20,000 bases of DNA from Neocallimastix lanati (nom. inval.) (taxonomy: Eukaryota; Neocallimastigomycota; Neocallimastigomycetes; Neocallimastigales; Neocallimastigaceae): the NCBI GenBank assembly GCA_016946835.1, contig JACVTC010000097.1, forward strand, positions 687,501-707,500, written 5' to 3'. A model generated the notes under the pieces. It was not told the DNA's origin. It saw only the letters and a program-made list of their open reading frames with translations, and did no database searches. This document shows positions 1-13,999 of this stretch, in pieces (position 1 is the first letter of the stretch; each line of letters starts with the position of its first letter). Position numbers and translations under genes: made by a program.

Positions 1-103
1 ATAATAAATAAATAAATAAATTAATAATAAAATAAATAAAAAAATAAATAAAAAAATAAAGAATATATAAAATAATATAAGAGACAAAAAACCAAAACCC
101 AAG

Positions 104-105
<2 letters not shown>

Positions 106-139
<34 letters not shown>
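106..139. repeat. Poly(A) homopolymer, 34 A
   Basis: Uninterrupted A run read directly from the sequence. Comparable long runs occur at 647-688 (42 A), 11656-11701 (46 A), 14128-14156 (29 A) and 16446-16489 (44 A). No neighbouring retroelement body or target-site duplication is visible, so these look like slippage-expanded homopolymers and not retrotransposon tails. Confidence 0.95.
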
Positions 140-144
<5 letters not shown>

Positions 145-179
145 TAATAAAATAATAAAAATTAATAGATATCATACCC

Positions 180-180
<1 letters not shown>

Positions 181-225
<45 letters not shown>
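181..225. repeat. (ATT)15 microsatellite
   Basis: Fifteen perfect ATT units in non-coding DNA, seen directly. On the opposite strand this is an AAT tract, the same motif that is expanded in intron 4 and exon 5 of the Asteroid-like gene. Confidence 0.95.
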
Positions 226-229
<4 letters not shown>

Positions 230-640
230 TAAATAATAATTATAAAATATGAAAAATATATATTTGTTGGAAAAAATGTTAAGATCCTTTTCGATTTAAA
301 GGAATAATAATAACAATAATAATAATAATAATAATACTAATAATAAATAATACTAATATTATTAATAATAAAAAAAAGAAAAAAATATATTTTATATAGT
401 AATCAGTTAATATATAATATATAATTATATATTTATATAGTTTCAATTTTTTATTTTTTTTTTTCTTCATTATATATTACTATTTTATTTTATAAAAGGA
501 ATATATTAATATGAACTATATAAATATTTTTATAATAACAATACTATTATTTATTTTAATAATTCGTAAATAATATAATATTTAATAATACCTAGTAAAT
601 AAATAAATAATAATAGTAATAAATAAATAATAACAATAAG

Positions 641-646
<6 letters not shown>

Positions 647-688
<42 letters not shown>
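647..688. repeat. Poly(A) homopolymer, 42 A
   Basis: Uninterrupted A run in intergenic DNA, read directly. It has no coding context. Confidence 0.95.
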
Positions 689-690
<2 letters not shown>

Positions 691-981
691 ATTAATAATA
701 TTTTGTATTAACAAATATTAGTTTACTATAGTTTTTATTTTCTTTTATTTTCTTTACTTTATAATGATAAAATAATAATATTAATATTAGTAAGTTAATT
801 ATCAATATTATTAATATTAATATCAATAAAAAAAAATTAATAATAATAATAATAATAATTAAAAAAAAAAAAAAGTAAATAAATAAAAGTAAAAATAAAA
901 ATATCCCCTAAAGAAATATTTTTTTATACCTATCTTATTATTATTCATTATTGCTAAAATAAACAATTATTATATAAATGC

Positions 982-1065
982 TTTTTTTTTTTTTTTTTTT
1001 TTTTTTTTATTTTTATTTTTATTTTTATTTATTTATTTATTTATTTTTTTTTTCTTTTCTTTTCT
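982..1065. repeat. T-rich tract: T27 followed by TTTTA/TTTA repeats
   Basis: A run of 27 T (982-1008) passes into ATTTTT and ATTT short tandem repeats and then further T and TTTTC blocks. It generates a spurious open frame of Phe and Tyr and is not a gene. Confidence 0.9.
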
Positions 1066-1189
1066 TAAATAAAATTATATATATATATATTATATATTTA
1101 TATTTATATTTATATTTATTTTATTTTTTTCTATTATTATTACTCAAACTCTCCTTTTTTTTTTTTTTTTTTAATTATTATCTTAACTC

Positions 1190-1220
<31 letters not shown>

Positions 1221-1755
1221 CCTAACTCTACCTTTTTTTATTATAGTTAATAATAATTATGAAATTATCATTTGATTTTTTTAAAAGTTATTTATTATAA
1301 ATATACATATTTTACATATATATATATATATATATTTTTTAAAAAAAACATAAATATAAATATATATATATATATTTATTTATAATAATATCACTATATA
1401 TATTCTATAGATATATAATATATGTTTTTTAAAATTTATTTCAAATCTATAATATAAATGATAATATTTTATATATACTTATATTAAATACACTTTATTT
1501 TTTCTTTTTTCTTTTTGTTATTAATAATAAATATTTTATCTATTTTCTTGATTATTTTTATTTTTTTTTTTATTATTATTAATATATTGTTACTATTACT
1601 ATTATTATTATTATTATTATTTTATCATTTTATTTTTTTTAATTTTTTATCTTTTATTTCGTATTTTCTACTTGTTTTCTTTTTTATATATTTTAATTTC
1701 TTTTTTTATAATGATATGGAGTGTAATAAACTCAATATTATATAATATCAATAAA

Positions 1756-1786
<31 letters not shown>

Positions 1787-2330
1787 TTTTTTTAAAAAAA
1801 AAAAAAAAAAACAATTAAAATAAAAAATAATAAAAGAATTAATCATATATAAAAATATTTCTCTTTGTGTATATTTGGTGTAGTATTTAATAACGAAAAA
1901 AAATATATCATATTTCTAATAAATAATTGAATGTCTAAAATAATTAAAAAAAAAGAAAAGAATTTTAAAAGTTAATTAGCTTTCAAACTCTTTTTTTTTA
2001 ATTGTTAACCAATCCTAAAAAAAAAAAAAACAACTACCAAAAAATTAAAATAATTTTTTTTTAATCTTATTTTAATTTTAATTTTAATTTTAATAAAAAA
2101 ATATTTAATTATTTATTTAATTAAACAAATTGGGACAAAAATTTTAAATTACATAATAAATGTATAAATGTATATTTAATATGTTATAAAACATAATTTT
2201 ATTGGCTACTATTTAATTAAATTTTATTTATTTATTATTTATTTTATATTTAATTTTCGATATCTATTTTTTATTTTCTATTTTTTATTTTTTATTTTAT
2301 ATAAATATTTATATTTTACAGAATTTTAAA

Positions 2331-2377
2331 CAAACAAACAAGCAAACAAACAAATAAACAAACAAATAAATAAATAA
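2331..2377 (+). repeat. CAAA/TAAA tetranucleotide tract in the upstream region of the Asteroid-like gene
   Basis: A tract of CAAA units with CAAG and TAAA variants ends about 170 bp before the start codon. It is one of the few C-containing simple repeats in the window. It probably lies in the promoter or 5' leader, but whether it is transcribed cannot be told from sequence. Confidence 0.8.
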
Positions 2378-2520
2378 TTATTAAAAAAAATAAATTATTA
2401 TTAAAAAAAATTATAAAAAATAACTAAAATTTAATTTATTTTTGTACTATGTATATACTGAAATAACTGTATGCTAAAAAACGACATTCTTGAATATTTG
2501 AACTGACATTAAATTAATTT

Positions 2521-2548
2521 ATGAAAGAAGAAATATTTCTTATTGAAA

Positions 2549-2556
<8 letters not shown>
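2521..2556 (+). promoter_or_regulatory. Possible upstream ORF overlapping the main start codon
   Basis: An ATG at 2521 opens an 11-codon frame that ends in TAA at 2554-2556, in a different frame from the main ATG at 2549, so the two overlap. Its initiation context is poor (T at -3, A at +4), whereas the main ATG has A at -3 and G at +4, so leaky scanning would be expected. It matters only if transcription starts upstream of 2521, which is not known. Confidence 0.35.
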
Positions 2557-6953
<4,397 letters not shown>

Positions 6954-6975
6954 TAATAATTAAAAAAAAAAAAAA

Positions 6976-7482
6976 ATGAAATGAAATAAAATAAAATAAA
7001 TAGTTGAAGTAATATAAAAACATGTAAAAGTATAAATAAAAAATAAAATAAAATAAAATACGATAAATAGTGAAACAATATAAAACATGTAATGTATTAA
7101 TAATAAAATAAAATAAAATAAAATAAAATAAATAGTGAATATAAACCATGTAAAGTATTAATAAAAATAAAATAAAATAAAATAAATAGTGAATATAAAC
7201 CATGTAAAGTATTAATAAAAATAAAATAAAATAAGATAAATAGTAAAGTAATATAAAACATATAAAAATAAAATAAAATTAAATAATGAAGAAATATAAA
7301 ACATGTAATGTATTAATAAAAAATAAAATAATATAAAATAAATAATGAAGAAATATAAAACATGTAAAGTATTAATGTAATGAAAATAAAATAAAATAAA
7401 ATAAAATAAAATAAGATAAATAGTAAAATAATATAAAACATGTAAAGTATTAATGAAAATAAAATAAAATAAAATAATATAT
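6976..7482 (+). repeat. Minisatellite, about eight copies of a ~60-bp unit, just 3' of the stop codon
   Basis: The core ATATAAAACATGTAAAGTAT recurs with CATGT (once CATAT) at about 7021, 7086, 7147, 7201, 7259, 7302, 7361 and 7439. Copies are separated by variable numbers of AAAAT units, which gives spacings of 43 to 78 bp. It begins about 20 bp after the TAA of the Asteroid-like gene, so it may form part of its 3' UTR. The long minus-strand open frame over 6940-7203, with repeated Met-Val-Tyr-Ile-His, is only this repeat read backwards. Confidence 0.85.
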
Positions 7483-7558
7483 ATAATAAATTCTTATTTT
7501 TAATTTTTTGTTTATTTTTTATTTATTTATCTATTTAATTTTTTTTTAAATAAAAAAA

Positions 7559-7590
<32 letters not shown>

Positions 7591-7860
7591 GATATTAATA
7601 AAAATATATTAATTTAATTATTTACTAATATATATAATATTTAATATAAGAAAATTTCTTTAATAAAAGATGAACAATGTTCGTAATAAAATTTTTTTTT
7701 AGAGTAATAATTTTAATTTTTCTTTTTTTTTTTTTTCTTTCTATTATCGGTCAAATAAATTCTATTATTAACAAAATTTATTATATAAAAATATATAAAT
7801 ATTATTAAATAATTTTAAATCATAATATATTATATTGTATTGTTTATATTATTTTCTTAG
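7483..7860. other. AT-rich spacer without a gene
   Basis: Only AT-rich sequence, an (AAT)n run near 7559-7587 and poly(T) are seen. No coding potential is visible on either strand. Confidence 0.75.
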
Positions 7861-8326
7861 ATTTTGTAAAATCAATAAAAATTATTCAATATATAATGAA
7901 TAATGAGGATAATAGTATATAAATTATTAATTTATTTCTAAAAAGTTTTTTTTTTTTTTTTTAGAAGGTTATAGCAAATCGAGCAATGTATGCTTGTATA
8001 TAGCAACAAAAAAATATGTGACCAAAAGAAGATAAGATACAACCCATGGCGAAGTAGATTCAAATATAAATATACCTTTAATTAGGCTATAGAATTAGGT
8101 AAAGGGGTGGCAAACTTAAAAATTCCAATTAATCTAGAAGTAATTGTATGGATATGGAAAAAGAGCAAAACACCTAGATTTGAAGAATTATAAGAATATT
8201 TAAATATTTAATTAAGATACAAAATGGTAAGGAATAGACTGATTTTTTTTTTTTTTTTTTTTTTTTTAACATAAAATAAATTGTTGTTTTTAAAAGGTAA
8301 TGAAGCAAATTTTGGATTTAAAAATA

Positions 8327-8369
<43 letters not shown>

Positions 8370-8540
8370 GGTTTGAAAATAGCAGTTAATAAAAATCTTG
8401 AAGGTATTTTAAGTTTTAAAAATATATTAAACCGATTAAAATATTTTAATTTTTTGAAAAAGAATGGTTATGAAGTTGATATTGGCAGGAATAAGTTTCT
8501 AATCCAAATAATATCTTATATTATATATAAATTATTAATA
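7861..8540 (+). pseudogene. Decayed multi-exon gene remnant, family unknown
   Basis: This is the only higher-complexity patch between the two genes. It keeps intron-like borders: TTCTTAG before 7861, GTATAT at 7915, poly(T)-TTAG ending at 7964, a donor GTAAGG at 8226 and TTTTTAAAAG ending near 8296. The block 7965-8225 has protein-like stretches, such as AIELGKGVANLKIPINLEV followed by IVWIWKKSKTPRFEEL, but the frame carries TAG at 7972 and 8083 and TAA at 8191 and 8209. A second frame reads SSNVCLYIATKKYVTKRR before a stop. Positions 8373-8540 add an open stretch, NLEGILSFKNILNRLKYFNF and more. I do not recognise the family. It may instead be a chance open patch, or fragments of an old mobile element. 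Confidence 0.4.
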
Positions 8541-9658
8541 TTTTTTATTTCAAATTAAAAATAATCCTTTCTCTATGAATCATTATAAAAAAAATTAATA
8601 ATAAAAAAAAAAATAAAAAAAAATAAAGAAAGTTAATAACATATATGATTAATTAAAATTAAGTATATGAATAATTAAATAAATAAACACACATTGACAA
8701 TAATATAATATTACAACACTAAAATCTCATAAAATTTCCCACAATATATTTAATATGTTTTAATTATTTTATATATTTAATAAGGATAATAATATTACTA
8801 ATAATAATAATAATAAATTCATATGATAAAAATGAAGGATTTAAAATTTTTTTATTTTTATCATGAATGAGAGAAATAAAAAAAAACTTATAAAAAAAAA
8901 AAATTATTTGTACTAAATCACTAAATATTTTCACATGTTAAAAAAATTTTTAAGAATTTTTTTTAGCAAATAATTTTTTTTTTTTTTTTATTAAAATAGT
9001 ATAAAGATATAAAAATTTTTTTAAGATAAAAATAAAAATAAAAATAAAAAAATATTTTTTTGTGTATAAATCAAAAATAAAAAGAATTTTTTTTTTTTTT
9101 TGTAATATGTGAAATTATATACTAAAACTTACATAAAAAAATAAATAAATAAAAAATAAAGTACATATAAGACTCTTAAAGAATATAAATTAGGAGTTTA
9201 GAAATAGATTTTAGAAACCAACCTTGTTTAGAAAGTAGATTCAAATATTTAAAATGTGATATTTTTAAAATGTAATTTTAAATGCTTATAAAAATATAAT
9301 ATAATATGCTATATTATCAAATATGTTAACTTTAGGAAAGTTAACAAAATTATATTAAAATAAATAGTGATTAATATAAATAAAGATAATAAATGAAAAA
9401 TAGAATATAAAGCCTATAAAAAAAACTTATATAAACATTTTTATGGAATTATTTATTTCGTAATTATATTAAATATTTTATTATAAATAAATATTACTTT
9501 TAATAATTAAAGTTTTATATATTTATTATTTATTATGTTTTCTTGTTATTAATTAATTATTATTTTAAATTTATTTAAATAATAAAAAAATTTGTATTTA
9601 AAAAAATATATATATATATATTCTTCAAATATAATATTTTTTGATTATTTCATTATCA
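8541..9658. other. AT-rich region without a gene
   Basis: No gene is seen. It contains poly(A) and poly(T) runs, a small perfect hairpin at 9325-9345 and, at 9233-9248, a 16-base match to the gene remnant at 8052-8067. The part 9150-9260 is a little less repetitive than its surroundings but is closed in all frames. Confidence 0.7.
9325..9345. repeat. Perfect 9-bp inverted repeat with 3-base loop
   Basis: GTTAACTTT, spacer AGG, AAAGTTAAC. The pairing is exact over nine bases. It is short enough to arise by chance in AT-rich DNA, but it contains three G:C pairs' worth of conserved symmetry and a minimal loop. No gene end lies nearby for it to terminate. Confidence 0.7.
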
Positions 9659-9695
9659 TGTAAAGCCCAAAATATAATAATAATAAATAATAAAT

Positions 9696-9699
9696 AATA

Positions 9700-9774
<75 letters not shown>
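9696..9774 (+). repeat. (AAT)n microsatellite within array unit 1
   Basis: A long AAT run stands at the place where units 2 to 4 hold shorter, interrupted AAT runs, so this tract expanded independently in unit 1. Confidence 0.85.
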
Positions 9775-9874
9775 GGATTTTTAATATAAACATTTAATTT
9801 TCCAATATTTTAATTTATTATAATTATGATAAAGAAAAGAAATAATAAAATTTTCCTTTTCAACAAAAATATTT

Positions 9875-9906
<32 letters not shown>

Positions 9907-10596
9907 GGTCCCAATAAATATATATTTATTATTATTAATTTCATTATTATCAATGAAATATAAAACGTTTAAGGAATCAGTTATTTAATAATTTAATAAT
10001 TTAATATTTCAAATTAATAAATATAAATGTAAAGCCCAAAATAATAATAATAAAAAAAAATAATAATAATAAAAAAATGATAATGATAAAAAAATAATAA
10101 TAATAAAAATAAGGATTTTTAATATAAACATTTAATTTTTCAATATTTTCAATTATTATAATTACGATAAATAAAAAAGTTTGAATAAATTTATATTGCT
10201 AATGAACTATATGTAATTAGATGCCACAAACGTAATTTTTAATATCTATTGATTCTCTTTTCTTTTTTTTTATTTTAAATAAATATTGAAAAAAATACAT
10301 GTTTTTATTTTTCATATCAATATATATATATATATATTATTATGAAGGAAATTCTATAATAAAATTTTCCTTTTTAAAGATTTTTTATTTATTTTTTATT
10401 TTTTTTTTTTATTTTTTTTTTTTTTTTTCAATTTTTAGTCCAAATAAAAATATATATTTTTATTATTAATTTTATTATTATCTATGAAATATACAACATA
10501 TGTAGCATCAGTTATTTAATAATTTAATAATTTAATATTTCAAAATAATAAATATAGATGTAAAGCCTAAAAAATAATAGTAATAAAAACATAATA

Positions 10597-10632
<36 letters not shown>

Positions 10633-10780
10633 TATAAAAAAGGATTTTTAATATAAACATTTAATTTTTCAATATTTTCATTTATTATAATTATGATAAA
10701 GATGAAATTTTGAATAAATTTATATCTCTAATGAACTATATATAATTAGATGTTACAAACGTAATTTTTAATGCCTATTG

Positions 10781-10806
10781 TTTCTCTTTCTTTCTTTCTC
10801 TCTCTC

Positions 10807-10836
<30 letters not shown>
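10781..10836 (+). repeat. Pyrimidine tract: TTTC/TC repeats plus poly(T) in array unit 3
   Basis: TTTC units pass into a (TC)n run and then 26 or so T. The equivalent place in unit 2 (near 10252-10272) has only a short CTTTT-type run, so the tract expanded after duplication. Confidence 0.85.
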
Positions 10837-10837
<1 letters not shown>

Positions 10838-10958
10838 TTATTTTAAATAAATATTAAATTATATACATGTTTTTGTTTTTCATATTAATATATATATATA
10901 TTTTAATATGAAGGGAATTCTATAATAAAATTTTCCTTTTCAACAAAAATGTTTGAAT

Positions 10959-10996
<38 letters not shown>

Positions 10997-11347
10997 CAAT
11001 TTTTTGATCCAAATAAATATATATAATTCTTATAAATTAATATATTAAAAATTTCATTATTATCAATGAAATATAAGATATATGTAGCATCAATTATTTA
11101 ATAATTTAATAATTTAATAATTTAATATTTCAGATTAATAAATATAATGTAAAGCCCAAAATAATAATAATAATAATAAAATAATGGTAATAAAAGATAT
11201 AAAAAAAGGATTTTTAATATAAACATCATATTTTCTATATAATTTATTAATAAATATAATGATAAAAAATAAAGTTTTTGAATAAATTTATATTGGTAAT
11301 GATCAATATATAATTGGATTAGCTCTTAACAATTTTTAATATAAACA

Positions 11348-11655
11348 TTTATTTTTAATATTAATGAAAATGTTTTTCTTTTTTCTTGTACAAATTATAT
11401 AATTTTATATTAAAAATAGGTTTTATTTATTTATTTATTAATAATTATTATAGAACTGATCCATTTTTTATTACTTTAGTATAATAAATAATTAAATATA
11501 TTTAATATATATTAATATTCAGTAAGTTTTAAAATTATATGTAATTACATACCTTTGTTCATATGTTCATAATTTATAATAGTTCAAATTAAAATAGGAA
11601 GAAAAAAAGTTATAAGTTATTTTAAACTATCAATTTAGGTATTAAATACAAATAG

Positions 11656-11703
<48 letters not shown>

Positions 11704-12100
11704 ATAAAATAAAAATTATTATTATTAATTATTTTATATCTATATTAATTTATATTCTATATTTTATACCTTTTTCTATAATTAATTAATAGTTATATTG
11801 TTTAATTTATTTATATATAATATTAATATTTTTATTTTGAATTTATCAAAATTACCATGGTATTGACATAATTTTATGATTATTTCATTTAGTATGTATA
11901 TATATAAATATTATTTTCTAAATTAAATTTTATATTGATTTATATTGATTTAATTATTTTAATTTATTATTTAATTTATTTATAAAAAACCTTTTTTTTT
12001 TTTTTTTTTTTTTTTATATATTTTTAAATATATTATTATTTTTTATAAAAACTATATAAACATTTTTTATTTATTTTTAATTAGAATGAATAGCATTAAT
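11348..12100. other. AT-rich region without a gene
   Basis: No gene is seen on either strand. The region contains a 46-A homopolymer at 11656-11701 and a poly(T) run near 11990-12015. All frames are closed by frequent TAA. Confidence 0.8.
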
Positions 12101-12173
12101 GAGTTTGATAAATGATGAATGGCAGTCCTCTTTATAATAAAGAGAACTGCCATTCATCATAATTAACAAACTC
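12101..12173. other. 73-nt long hairpin (near-perfect inverted repeat)
   Basis: The arms are GAGTTTG (12101-12107) with CAAACTC (12167-12173), ATGATGAATGGCAGT (12112-12126) with ACTGCCATTCATCAT (12146-12160), and CTCTTTA (12128-12134) with TAAAGAG (12138-12144). That makes 29 Watson-Crick pairs, one C/A mismatch (12127/12145), a small internal loop (4 and 6 bases) and a TAA end loop. G and C are strongly enriched compared with the surrounding desert, which argues against chance. It could be a small-RNA or structural-RNA precursor, a miniature transposable-element remnant or a cruciform-forming site. No flanking target-site duplication and no coding frame are seen. Confidence 0.85.
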
Positions 12174-13313
12174 TTTAAAGATTATGGACTATATTATTAC
12201 TTTCCTTACTTTAACATTATATATAAATAATTAATTTAATTATATTAAAATTCATTAAATATATATATAAAAAAAAACTATTTACTTATTGCTAATATTG
12301 TATTATTGTATAAAGTATATATTTATATAAAGGAGGAATTAATTTTAATTTTATTAAAAGTTTATATGAGGTCAAATTTTCAAGTAAATATATTTATTTA
12401 TAAAATCAAATAAAAATATGATTTTTGGTTTATCTGAAACTGATTATTTCTTCTACTATTAATTTTGTAAAATATATATTTATTTAAATTTAATATTTTA
12501 ATATATGAAAAATATATATGAAAGACAGATAAAAATAACTGATTATATTATTATATTAAATAAAAATATTAGATTATTCAAAAAATAAAAAATAAAACAT
12601 AATAAATGAAAATTTTATAATTAAAAATTTATATTAGTAATTATTTTATTTTGACTCCATACACTAAAAATAAAAGAAAGATTAATAAATTAAAGTAATT
12701 TTTTTTTTGGGGGTAATATATTAAGAGATTTTTTTTAATATTATTAACTACTTTAATCTTTATTAATTATGAATTTTTTTTATTTCAGCATATGCATAAA
12801 GTAGAAAAAATGAAAATTGCTATAATTAAAAAAAATATAATATTTTATTATAGAAAAATTTTCATTTTTTCTTTTTAATTTTCAATCATTTCAGTCGGTC
12901 TTTTATTATTATTGTATTAATTTTTATTATCATTAATTATTATTATTATTATTAAATAAATAAATAAATTAGTAAAGAGGTTTACAGTTTATTTAGATTA
13001 AAAAAATAAAATTATTAGTCTAATGATCAATAATGATAATAATTTAAATATTATTATTATTATTATTATTACTAAGAAACATTGTATTATCAATATATAG
13101 TATTATGAAATATTATTATTATGAAGTAGTATTTTGAAGTATAATTTATAAAGTTGAATTATTGATATAATTTTTAATAGAAATTATATAAAAGAGTTTT
13201 TTTTTTCGTAGTATTTTGGATATTTTCTTATTAATCGTATTATTTTTTTTTCTATTAATCATAATATGAATGTTTTTTCTGTATATAATATTTATTGAAT
13301 ATTTGTAATAAAT

Positions 13314-13344
<31 letters not shown>

Positions 13345-13560
13345 TTCAAAGAAAGAAAAAATATTTTAAATATCTTCATAATATATATGTAACAATTATT
13401 AAAAAAAAATATAATACTAATTTAATATTGATAGACAAATTTTAATATATATAATATTATATAATATTATATATATATAAAACGTTATCAATAATACATA
13501 AATAATAATATATTAAAATGTTACTATATTAACATATATAAAATTATATTAATAAATAAA
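12174..13560. other. AT-rich region without a gene, with further inverted repeats
   Basis: No supported gene. Besides the hairpin at 12803-12872 there is an imperfect inverted repeat (12681-12696 against 12750-12767, with two extra bases) around a T10G5 run at 12699-12713. The minus-strand open frame at 13146-13379 is Lys/Ile/Tyr-rich low complexity with no recognisable domain and is not annotated as a gene. Confidence 0.7.
12803..12872. other. 70-nt hairpin with 16-bp perfect arms
   Basis: AGAAAAAATGAAAATT (12803-12818) is the exact reverse complement of 12857-12872. Inside it, CTATAAT (12820-12826) pairs with ATTATAG (12847-12853) across a 1-against-3-base bulge, giving 23 pairs and a ~20-nt AT-only loop. 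It lies about 630 bp from the stronger hairpin at 12101-12173. The arms are A/T-rich, so chance is a more serious alternative than for that one. Confidence 0.7.
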
Positions 13561-13684
13561 TAAAAATAAAAATAAAAATAAAAATAAAAATAAAAATAAA
13601 AATAAAAATAAAAATAAAAATAAAAATAAAAATAAAAATAAAAATAAAAATAAAATAAATAAATAAATAAATAAATAAATAAAA
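13561..13684 (+). repeat. (TAAAAA)15 followed by (TAAA)n
   Basis: Fifteen perfect hexanucleotide units at 13561-13650 pass through TAAAA into TAAA tetranucleotides. It is too A/T-only to look like a telomeric repeat, and it is interstitial. Confidence 0.93.
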
Positions 13685-13686
13685 AT

Positions 13687-13795
13687 ATTATTAGTTAATG
13701 TTAAATTTTTAAAATTTTTCTGAATAAGAAAAAAAAAAAAAAAAAAAAAAAAACAATTATTAGTTAATGTAAATTTGTAAAATTTTTCTGAATAA
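13687..13795 (+). repeat. Two-copy direct repeat, ~40 bp each, 69 bp apart
   Basis: ATTATTAGTTAATG...AAATTTTTCTGAATA occurs at 13687-13727 and 13756-13795 with a few differences. The copies are separated by a poly(A) run. A weak third relative, TTATGTTAATGTA, lies near 13841. Confidence 0.75.
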
Positions 13796-13858
13796 AAAAA
13801 AAATTATTATTATTATTATTATTATTTTTTAAAGAAAGGTTTATGTTAATGTAGATTA

Positions 13859-13999
13859 TTATAAAAACAAAATTAAACAGAATTTTGGATAATTACTATA
13901 AAAACAAAATAAAATAAAATTTTGTATAATTATTGTAAAAACAAAATTAAACAAAAATTTGTATAATTATAAAACAAAATAAAACAAAATTTTGTAAAA
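13859..13999 (+). repeat. Four-copy ~37-bp tandem repeat
   Basis: The unit is ATAAAAACAAAATTAAAC followed by AAAATTTTGTATAATTAT, with variation. The C of the AAAACAAAA core falls at 13868, 13905, 13942 and 13975, giving spacings of 37, 37 and 33 bp. It is non-coding. Confidence 0.75.

Larger units (their letters stand above)
1..2548. other. AT-rich intergenic region upstream of the Asteroid-like gene
   Basis: I find no gene here on either strand. The stretch is poly(A) and poly(T) runs, ATT/AAT microsatellites, (TA)n tracts and T-rich blocks. The apparent open frames (near 279-470 on the minus strand, 978-1250 and 1515-1745 on the plus strand) are low-complexity readings of these repeats: runs of Phe, Ile, Leu and Tyr with no recognisable domain. 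Positions 2100-2548 must contain the promoter and 5' leader of the downstream gene, but no core promoter element stands out in such AT-rich DNA. Confidence 0.8.
9659..11347 (+). repeat. Tandem array of four long units (about 369, 531, 589 and ~200 bp)
   Basis: Each unit opens with TGTAAAGCC(C/T) at 9659, 10028, 10559 and 11148. An (AAT)n block follows, then AAGGATTTTTAATATAAACA (near 9773, 10111, 10640 and 11206), later AATTTTCCTTTT, poly(T), and a closing segment with ATGAAATATA..., several TTTAATAA units and AATATTTCA. Units 2 and 3 also share a block with GAATAAATTTATAT, CTAATGAACTATAT and ACAAACGTAATTTTTAAT (10182 and 10712 onward). Unit 1 lacks this block, which explains its shorter length. 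Unit 4 is partial and diverged. No reading frame survives in any unit. Confidence 0.85.

Noticed and set aside
279-470. Minus-strand open frame of 63 residues
   Set aside because: It consists of Lys, Ile, Tyr and Phe runs from AAT/ATT and poly(T) sequence, with no domain or conserved codon pattern.
978-1745. Two plus-strand open frames rich in Phe, Leu, Ile and Tyr (978-1250, 1515-1745)
   Set aside because: They are translations of poly(T) and TTA/ATT repeats. They look like membrane proteins only because T-rich codons give hydrophobic residues.
2003-2210. CCAAT-type boxes upstream of the nuclease gene (near 2008 and, inverted, 2201)
   Set aside because: Pentamers this short are expected by chance, they lie 340 bp or more from the start codon, and no other promoter element supports them.
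7965-8225. Use of a ciliate-type code (TAA/TAG as Gln) in this window
   Set aside because: The two real genes are consistent with TAA as a stop and a standard code. The TAR-open frame here is more simply explained by C-to-T decay of Gln codons in a pseudogene.
11656-11701. Poly(A) run as the tail of a retrotransposed element
   Set aside because: There is no element body, reading frame or target-site duplication next to it, and similar runs are scattered throughout the window.
12403-12465. Short stretch with ATG reading MIFGLSETDYFFYY
   Set aside because: Only about 20 codons lie between stops, with no splice-site borders or family match; probably chance in a slightly more complex patch.
13146-13379. 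Minus-strand 77-residue Lys/Ile-rich frame
   Set aside because: Low complexity, including a poly(Lys) run from poly(T), with no splice partners or recognisable domain.
13561-13684. Interstitial telomere-like repeat
   Set aside because: The TAAAAA unit has no G and does not resemble fungal telomere repeats such as TTAGGG; it is an A-rich microsatellite.
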